Shown piece after piece: positions 1-4,211 of a stretch of DNA of 5,711 nucleotides (positions are counted from its first letter, which is position 1; each line of letters begins with the position of its first letter). The stretch is from JAXIHJ01 sp034189755 (GTDB taxonomy: Bacteria; Planctomycetota; Phycisphaerae; SM23-33): the NCBI GenBank assembly GCA_034189755.1, contig JAXIHJ010000151.1:1-5711 (forward strand), given 5' to 3'. Made by a program: the position numbers and the translations under genes. The notes under the pieces are model-generated. The model made no database searches and was not told the DNA's origin. It saw nothing but the letters and a program-made list of their open reading frames with translations.

Positions 1-621
1 CAGGTAGCGGATGTTCGTCTGCGTAACGCCGCCGGCCAACGCCAGCGTCTCCAGCAGACGCATGTCTTTGCGGACAATGTTGTACGTGCCAGGCTGGGCT
101 ACAGCGCCCAGGATCGAAAACGTGCTCTGACGCTGTGCCGCGATCGTTATCGAGACAACCGGGTCCCGCAGAATATCCGGGTTGTACGCCTGAGTAATCG
201 TTTCCTTGAGCTGCTCTTTCGTCAGCCCTGAGGCTTTAACCCGGTCCTCCAGCAGCGGCAGGTCGATGAACCCACTGGACGAAACCTGGCGTCGAAGTAT
301 GGTTTCCAGTCCTTCCTGGAGCACATCCAGAATGGAGATGTCCAACACGTCGGTAGGCCCAATGACGTAGTCGGCGTCGGAGTATTCCCAGTCGCCTTCG
401 GTGGGAAACGTAGCATTAGGCACCAGTTCCTGGGCCTGATCGACAAGGCCGACACTTGGAAGGATGGGATTGATCGGTGAGCGGCCGGGGGCGCTGATGA
501 CTTTTTCGGGAGACAACAGTCTGGTCTTGTCCGTCTTGAAGAAATTGCAGCCGCTCGTGCACACAGCCGCAACAAGCACCAGGACGGCGACAAGACTGGC
601 GGAATGCCTCACTCTTCTCAC
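1..621 (-). CDS. Wza-like polysaccharide biosynthesis/export lipoprotein (C-terminus beyond window)
   Basis: The first 207 residues of an outer-membrane polysaccharide export protein are visible, and the frame stays open to the window edge. Residues 1-25 form a lipoprotein signal peptide: basic start (MRRVRH), hydrophobic core around 8-20, and a TSGC lipobox with Cys25 as the probable lipidated residue. The Poly_export (PF02563-type) domain spans about 84-160, beginning with DYVIGPTDVLDISILD. An SLBB-type domain begins near 168 (FSILGAVAQPGTYNI, then LLETLALAGGV). Wza-family proteins form the outer-membrane channel for capsule or exopolysaccharide; the specific polymer cannot be told. The GTG at 621 is chosen because AGGAAAGG lies 6 bases upstream and the signal peptide then has normal length. 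GTG codons at 642 and 612 are in frame but have weaker ribosome-binding sites. The gene follows a 1.16-kb non-coding region, so it is probably the first gene of its own transcript. Family assignment is confident; start choice is inference. Confidence 0.9.
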   Translation of the reverse strand, partial: MRRVRHSASLVAVLVLVAAVCTSGCNFFKTDKTRLLSPEKVISAPGRSPINPILPSVGLVDQAQELVPNATFPTEGDWEYSDADYVIGPTDVLDISILDVLQEGLETILRRQVSSSGFIDLPLLEDRVKASGLTKEQLKETITQAYNPDILRDPVVSITIAAQRQSTFSILGAVAQPGTYNIVRKDMRLLETLALAGGVTQTNIRYL

Positions 622-627
622 GACAAA

Positions 628-635
628 CCTTTCCT
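628..635 (-). promoter_or_regulatory. Ribosome-binding site deciding the GTG start at 621
   Basis: On the minus strand AGGAAAGG ends 6 bases before the GTG at 621. The alternative GTG at 642 has no purine-rich Shine-Dalgarno sequence in front of it, so this site favours the shorter protein with a conventional lipoprotein signal peptide. Confidence 0.6.
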
Positions 636-808
636 GCTTCACAAAACGTTTTGCACATTCGGCCGGATACGGCGGCCTGAACGCTTCATTACATTGTCGG
701 CAAACGGCCTGATGACAGTCACCAGCGGACAAACGAATCCCTTCATAAGTTCTCCGACAGCCTCGCCGGTTACAGCCAACGGCAAACACCTCTGCAAACG
801 CTCGCCAT

Positions 809-837
809 AGGATGCCACGAAAGGTTTCCGCTGTCAA
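809..837 (-). promoter_or_regulatory. Candidate sigma-70-type promoter for the polysaccharide export gene
   Basis: On the minus strand a perfect TTGACA (837-832) is followed after 17 bases by CATCCT (814-809), which matches the -10 consensus at only three of six positions. If used, transcription would start near 802 and leave a 5' leader of about 180 bases before the GTG at 621. The -35 match and spacing are seen directly; use as a promoter is inference, and the weak -10 keeps confidence low. Confidence 0.3.
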
Positions 838-1080
838 GTTTAATGGCGCAGCCAAAACTCGCCACGGCTCCGCAAACAAACTTCAAGAGGTATCGGTTTT
901 TCCTCTCTGCATCTTTATAAAATGTAAGGGCTTGTGGATGTTTGCCGTTGCCCTCGGACCTGCACGGTTCCGCCCGCTGCAATGGTCGATAACTTTAACT
1001 ACGCACGCCGCAGCCGGTCGGGTCGCGCTAAGCCAAAGGCTTTTTATGACGGCGAGGATCATACTGCGTAGCGACTGGCC

Positions 1081-1200
1081 GCGCCAAGTTGCGCCCAATT
1101 CCACCCGATTGCGCCCAATTGCGCCCAGTTGCGCCCAATTGCGCCCAGTTGCGCCCAATTGCGCCCAGTTGCGCCCAATTGCGCCCAATTGCGCCCAAAG
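1081..1200. repeat. Tandem array of twelve 10-bp units (consensus GCGCCCAATT)
   Basis: Twelve consecutive units fill exactly 120 bases. Six are GCGCCCAATT (starting at 1091, 1111, 1131, 1151, 1171, 1181) and three are GCGCCCAGTT (1121, 1141, 1161). Three are diverged: GCGCCAAGTT at 1081, CCACCCGATT at 1101 and GCGCCCAAAG at 1191. Between 1111 and 1170 the AATT and AGTT forms alternate, giving three identical 20-bp copies. The 10-bp period is close to one DNA helical turn, so the AT-rich cores lie on one face of the helix. Units 2 to 12 each carry CCC at the same place, so the minus strand has eleven GGG triplets separated by 7-base loops. A 10-bp period gives a 10-residue repeat in all frames, which explains the spurious reading frames across it. 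There are no spacers, so it is not a CRISPR array. Confidence 0.97.
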
Positions 1201-1235
1201 TGTTTTTTGCCTAAGTAGCGAGTAAGCAAACACTT
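1198..1235. repeat. Inverted repeat at the edge of the 10-bp array
   Basis: AAGTGTTT at 1198-1205 is an exact inverse of AAACACTT at 1228-1235, separated by 22 bases. A competing 6-bp pair, CTAAGT (1211-1216) with ACTTAG (1232-1237), overlaps it, so the two hairpins would exclude each other. The left arm begins inside the last, diverged unit of the tandem array. It could be a weak terminator, a protein-binding site or chance; no function can be assigned. Confidence 0.35.
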
Positions 1236-1393
1236 AGCTATTTTAGACCCCCATAAATGAGCGGTTTTGAAATTTTTAAAACATTGGGCTTTTTGAGCCT
1301 TGATTCGCTAACTCGTTGACTTCAAAAGCGTTCCTGGTTCCGGTATTCGGTTGTCAATCAGCGTTTAACAGATACCGCTCGCTTAGGCGCCCC

Positions 1394-1414
1394 GCCTACC
1401 TACCGGAGGTGGGC
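1394..1414. repeat. Short palindromic REP-like hairpin element
   Basis: GCCTACCT (1394-1401) pairs with AGGTGGGC (1407-1414) around a 5-base loop, ACCGG, giving an 8-bp stem with one G-T wobble. The CCTACCTACCGG-type core resembles palindromic intergenic elements I associate with environmental bacterial genomes, but only one copy is present here, so the repeat status is inference. A second possible pairing joins CGCCTAC (1393-1399) with GTAGGCG (1428-1434). Confidence 0.4.
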
Positions 1415-1597
1415 AGGTCGCGGCTAGTAGGCGCACAGCGCGCCCCACTTTCTATCGCATGACGCGATTTGCGCGCGCAAACGGCGTCGCAAAACATCCG
1501 TTGACGTTGTAAGTCCCGGCCGGACAAGGAGAAGTTTTTTTGATTTTCCAGAGCTACTTTCAGAGTCCACTTGTAAATCCGTGCGCACAAAACAGTC

Positions 1598-1624
1598 CAC
1601 GAATTACACAAATGACACGAATTC
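1598..1624. repeat. Three 9-bp units of an ACACGAATT-type intergenic repeat
   Basis: Three contiguous 9-mers, CACGAATTA, CACAAATGA and CACGAATTC, are followed by an A-rich tract. In one frame they read as RITQMTRIQ, a pattern typical of spurious proteins called from this kind of intergenic repeat. A second, more diverged copy lies at 1707-1724. Origin and function are unknown to me. Confidence 0.5.
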
Positions 1625-1706
1625 AAAAAAGAAGAAAATCGTCCACGCTTGCCCGCCGTAGTCCCGGCGCGCCGGGGTCGAAGGACGGATTACGATTTCA
1701 ACAAGC

Positions 1707-1724
1707 CACGAACGACGCGAACAA
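1707..1724. repeat. Diverged second copy of the 9-bp-period repeat
   Basis: CACGAACGA followed by CGCGAACAA and an A-run mirrors the order of elements at 1598-1635: 9-bp units beginning CACGAA, then poly-A. Only two units are visible and they are degenerate. The A-run also serves as the T-tract of the possible terminator on the opposite strand. Confidence 0.35.
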
Positions 1725-1781
1725 AAAAACCACCCGCCGCCAGCAGATATTCTACAACTTTATCCTCAAAACGGGATGGTT
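1723..1781 (-). terminator. Possible intrinsic terminator after the lipoprotein gene
   Basis: On the minus strand AACCATCCCG (1781-1772) can pair with CGGGTGGTT (1736-1728), giving 9 base pairs with one bulged T. Five more T residues follow directly (1727-1723), so the T-run totals seven. The arms begin at the TAA stop codon itself. The loop is long (about 35 bases), which weakens the call, but position and T-tract suit the end of the secF, PHP and lipoprotein transcript. Confidence 0.4.
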
Positions 1782-3316
1782 TATTTCTTCTCCGGCAGGA
1801 ATGGAACTTTTCCCGAAACCTCTATCGCGGTAGGTCTTTTGATCCAGCCGGGCAGCACAAACAGCACTGAGCCATCCGGCAGGGACACGACCTTCCTTAT
1901 CGCCAGCCCTTCGCTGTTGGCATAGACGGCCTGCCTCCACTGCCCGACGACTCGAAATGTCGGGTCCAGCAGGCCTTCCGGCGGTGGCAGGATGCTGAAG
2001 CGGCAGTGGCCGGCACAGGCGGCTATGAAATAGCAACCCTGTGACTGGTCAAAGCCGTCGCGGTCATGGTCGCCGTCGGCGAAGGTTCCGGCCTCGGTGA
2101 TAGCGCGTTTCAGCCGCCCGGGGTTAAGATAGTTGGCTTCCATTAATTCCCCCCGCCCTTCATGGGGCGCAGCCAGGCAGTCCCATCGTCCAACCGGCCC
2201 GGTAAAGTCTTCGACGACAAGTTGTTTTGCTCTGCCGTGGCCGAACCATGCGACCGGTTCGTCAAAAGCGATCCGCACCGAGTGTATCGGTTTGCCGCCG
2301 GCGTTATTGAGTTCCAGATGTGTCAGGCGCCGCCCGTCGGCGTAAAAGCTGTGTTCCCAGCGGATCCGCCGCACCGCCATGGAAGCCCACTGTCCGGCTC
2401 GTGTTGGGAAGTACCACGTGTTGGCCAGGCGAAGGCGGACGGTATTGTGCTCGAGAATCTCAACCTGCCCGAGGCGACGCCGGCCCATTTGCTCCATCTG
2501 CTCACCGTCGGCCGGAAGGGCCTGGCCGGGTCCGGCAAGCTGGATGACCGGCTGGTGGCGGCTGAAACGCCAAAGCCCGTCGGCGTGCTGCAAAAGCTCC
2601 CACGACTCGGCGGGGCGCTCGAACCTGAGCGTATAGTCTAACCCCACCTTTCGCAGCGTGATGCCCGGCGGTGTGGGTTTGATTTGCCGCCCGTTGTCGA
2701 TGAGCATGATGTCGTCCAGGTGGAACACAACCGGCCCGGTGGCGTCTGCGAAGACGATCCGCAACGTTTTTACGGCGGTAGCGTCGAAATTAGGCGCCTC
2801 GGCCATGCGATGTATGTCCACCAGTACGTTGTTCCAGCCGGGCCTGACCAGCATCCGGTGCGAAGAGAACGACAACGTCTCGGTCGTCAGCTTCAGACGC
2901 AAATCGTCGCGCAGTGTCTCGCTGTGCAGAGCCATCGACAGCAGCGTGTAGCCGGTAAAGTTGTGCAGGTGGGGAATCGTGAAGACTAATTCCGCCTTCG
3001 GCGCGAGCGTTACTTCCATCGCGCCGGTTCCGGTTCGCGTGATATTGACCACGAACCTGCACCGGCCTTCGGCATCGCCGGGGCGGATGGAAAAGTGGTT
3101 TACCTGTTCGTGGCCGCCCGGTCCGGACGGAGCAGGCTCAAAGTCCGCCAGCGAAACGAACAGGCCCGTTACGGTCTCGCCGTAAGCCTTGGCCTGCTGG
3201 ACCGGCAGCGGCTCAACGCGCAGCCTGCCGGGAGCCTGGTGGCTCTTTTCGGCCTGCCCGCAGCCGGCCAGGAAAACGCACGCCGTCAGAACAACAAATT
3301 TCCACAGGCTATGCAT
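1781..3316 (-). CDS. Lipoprotein of unknown function with beta-sandwich-like N-terminal region
   Basis: This 511-residue protein has a clear lipoprotein signal: MHSLWKFVVLTACVFLAGC with an LAGC lipobox and Cys19 as the lipidated residue. Residues about 50-210 look like a galactose-binding or carbohydrate-binding beta-sandwich: alternating strands, a WNNVLVDI segment at 161-168 and a FHLDDIMLID strand at 198-207. Residues about 220-500 are also strand-rich, with many aromatic residues. A loop at 416-423 (DHDRDGFD, then QSQGCY) resembles a calcium-binding Asp loop. Cysteines at 380, 428, 434 and 438 could form disulfides outside the cytoplasm. No catalytic motif is recognised; binding or processing of a surface glycan is a guess from fold impressions. 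The ATG at 3316 is chosen because it gives the signal peptide and overlaps the upstream stop by 8 bases. It has no strong Shine-Dalgarno, which fits translational coupling. An upstream in-frame ATG at 3412 would bury the signal peptide. Confidence 0.85.
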   Translation of the reverse strand: MHSLWKFVVLTACVFLAGCGQAEKSHQAPGRLRVEPLPVQQAKAYGETVTGLFVSLADFEPAPSGPGGHEQVNHFSIRPGDAEGRCRFVVNITRTGTGAMEVTLAPKAELVFTIPHLHNFTGYTLLSMALHSETLRDDLRLKLTTETLSFSSHRMLVRPGWNNVLVDIHRMAEAPNFDATAVKTLRIVFADATGPVVFHLDDIMLIDNGRQIKPTPPGITLRKVGLDYTLRFERPAESWELLQHADGLWRFSRHQPVIQLAGPGQALPADGEQMEQMGRRRLGQVEILEHNTVRLRLANTWYFPTRAGQWASMAVRRIRWEHSFYADGRRLTHLELNNAGGKPIHSVRIAFDEPVAWFGHGRAKQLVVEDFTGPVGRWDCLAAPHEGRGELMEANYLNPGRLKRAITEAGTFADGDHDRDGFDQSQGCYFIAACAGHCRFSILPPPEGLLDPTFRVVGQWRQAVYANSEGLAIRKVVSLPDGSVLFVLPGWIKRPTAIEVSGKVPFLPEKK

Positions 3317-4193
3317 TATCGTTTCGCAGGAAGAATGGCTGGGTCCAGGCCATGGCCGAGCCGTAGCCATGCGCCTCGAAACGAACGTAAGTCGGAGAAT
3401 CTCCCTCCGCACGGAAGGCGATGGCCTTTTCCGTTACCCTGGCCACGCGGCGTCCGCCGTCGGAGATCGCGTGGATTTCCTCGGCGTTGGCCGTCTCGAT
3501 TTCGATGAGACCGCCGCCGGCCCGGATATCTGTAATCTCCACGCCGCTGGAGCAATAGAAGTTTCCCTGCCGGATGGCCGACAGTATCCCCTCGGCCTTC
3601 GCCGAAGCCGTACGCACGCAAATCCACGCCAGGCCGACGTGAGCCTCCGCATGCAAATCGTCGCCGGCGAAACCCAGGACCCGCCGGCCACTGGCAAGCA
3701 GGTAGTCCCACTTATCTGTCGAGAGGGCACAGCCGACCAGCCCTTCGATCACCGCGTTGTAAATCTCGATGCCGTCGTAAGACCGTTTGCTCTCCAGTAC
3801 TTCGCGGCGGTAGTGAGGGATCATCTCCCAGTTCGGATGATTCAGAATTACCAGGGCCTCCTTGCCGCGCAGATGGTCCAGCAGGTTCCGGTGATCCGCG
3901 ATTTCGAGCGTGGAGCGGATCAGCTTGGTGTCCGTTGAATAGATTCCCGTGTGTTCGCCGGCTTCGGAATGCCATTCCACGCCTGGGATTAGGACGATGC
4001 GGCTGCTTTGATGCTCAGAAAGAACCATGTGGTCTGAAATCGCCAGGAAATCGAAGCCTGCCTGTATGTACAGGTCGATCACCCGCTCCGGGGCCACCTC
4101 TGCGCATCCGCTGGCCGGGGACGTGTGCGCGTGAAGGTTTCCCTTGAGCCAACCGCCCCGGCGATCCTGATACGGATTGGACCAATCGACCAT
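3309..4193 (-). CDS. PHP-domain metal-dependent hydrolase (CehA/McbA-like)
   Basis: The 294-residue product shows the ordered metal-binding motifs of the PHP superfamily: NLHAHT (His21, His23), ISDH (Asp54, His55), PGVEWHSE (Glu73, His75), ILNHPNW (His119) and GDDLHAE (Asp179, His181). The PHP fold spans about 17-210. A strand-rich tail (about 215-294, ending near AWTQPFFLR) resembles the C-terminal domain of CehA/McbA-like members. PHP enzymes hydrolyse phosphoesters or, in some members, other esters using two or three metal ions; the substrate here is unknown. No signal peptide is seen, so it is probably cytoplasmic. The start is set at the ATG at 4193: AAGGAG lies 5 bases upstream of it, whereas the adjacent GTG at 4196 would be only 2 bases away. 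It begins 18 bases after the secF stop and its TAG overlaps the next gene, so it sits mid-operon. Confidence 0.92.
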   Translation of the reverse strand: MVDWSNPYQDRRGGWLKGNLHAHTSPASGCAEVAPERVIDLYIQAGFDFLAISDHMVLSEHQSSRIVLIPGVEWHSEAGEHTGIYSTDTKLIRSTLEIADHRNLLDHLRGKEALVILNHPNWEMIPHYRREVLESKRSYDGIEIYNAVIEGLVGCALSTDKWDYLLASGRRVLGFAGDDLHAEAHVGLAWICVRTASAKAEGILSAIRQGNFYCSSGVEITDIRAGGGLIEIETANAEEIHAISDGGRRVARVTEKAIAFRAEGDSPTYVRFEAHGYGSAMAWTQPFFLRNDNA

Positions 4194-4198
4194 CACAA

Positions 4199-4204
4199 CT
4201 CCTT
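4199..4204 (-). promoter_or_regulatory. Ribosome-binding site of the PHP gene
   Basis: AAGGAG on the minus strand lies 5 bases before the ATG at 4193 and 2 bases before the GTG at 4196. It fits inside the 18-base gap after the secF stop and favours the ATG start. Confidence 0.75.
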
Positions 4205-4211
4205 ATGAGGC

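Larger units (their letters stand above)
622..1780. other. Long non-coding, repeat-bearing region between two same-strand genes
   Basis: About 1.16 kb separates the lipoprotein stop from the export gene start. Open frames here are short and show no recognisable protein family; the longest ones on both strands owe their length to a stop-free 10-bp tandem repeat. From right to left the region contains a possible terminator, two copies of a 9-bp-period repeat, a short palindromic hairpin, an AT-rich segment (about 1236-1310), the 10-bp array (1081-1200) and a candidate promoter. I saw no tRNA, rRNA or riboswitch that I can recognise. An unrecognised small RNA cannot be excluded. Confidence 0.7.

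Noticed and set aside
925..945. Single DnaA-box-like sequence (ACATCCACA on the minus strand)
   Set aside because: It is one imperfect match at 7 of 9 positions, with no cluster of boxes and no dnaA or dnaN nearby, so an origin is not supported.
1081..1200. CRISPR array
   Set aside because: The units are only 10 bp and directly adjacent, with no unique spacers and no cas genes nearby.
812..1233. Open frames on both strands across the 10-bp array, encoding 10-residue repeats
   Set aside because: The repeat has no stop codon in any frame, so open frames arise on both strands. There is no good ribosome-binding site and no family resemblance; these are artefacts of the array.
1540..1870. Small plus-strand frames between the terminator and the repeats
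   Set aside because: They are short and arise from the 9-bp-period repeat and antisense to the lipoprotein 3' end; no ribosome-binding site or homologous family is apparent.
3317..3412. Upstream ATG at 3412 as the lipoprotein start
   Set aside because: It would add 32 residues before the lipoprotein signal peptide and overlap the PHP gene by about 100 bases; the ATG at 3316 gives a standard signal.
3189..3938. A 249-codon plus-strand open frame opposite the PHP gene
   Set aside because: It is antisense to a gene with clear PHP motifs and its translation resembles no protein; high GC keeps antisense frames open.
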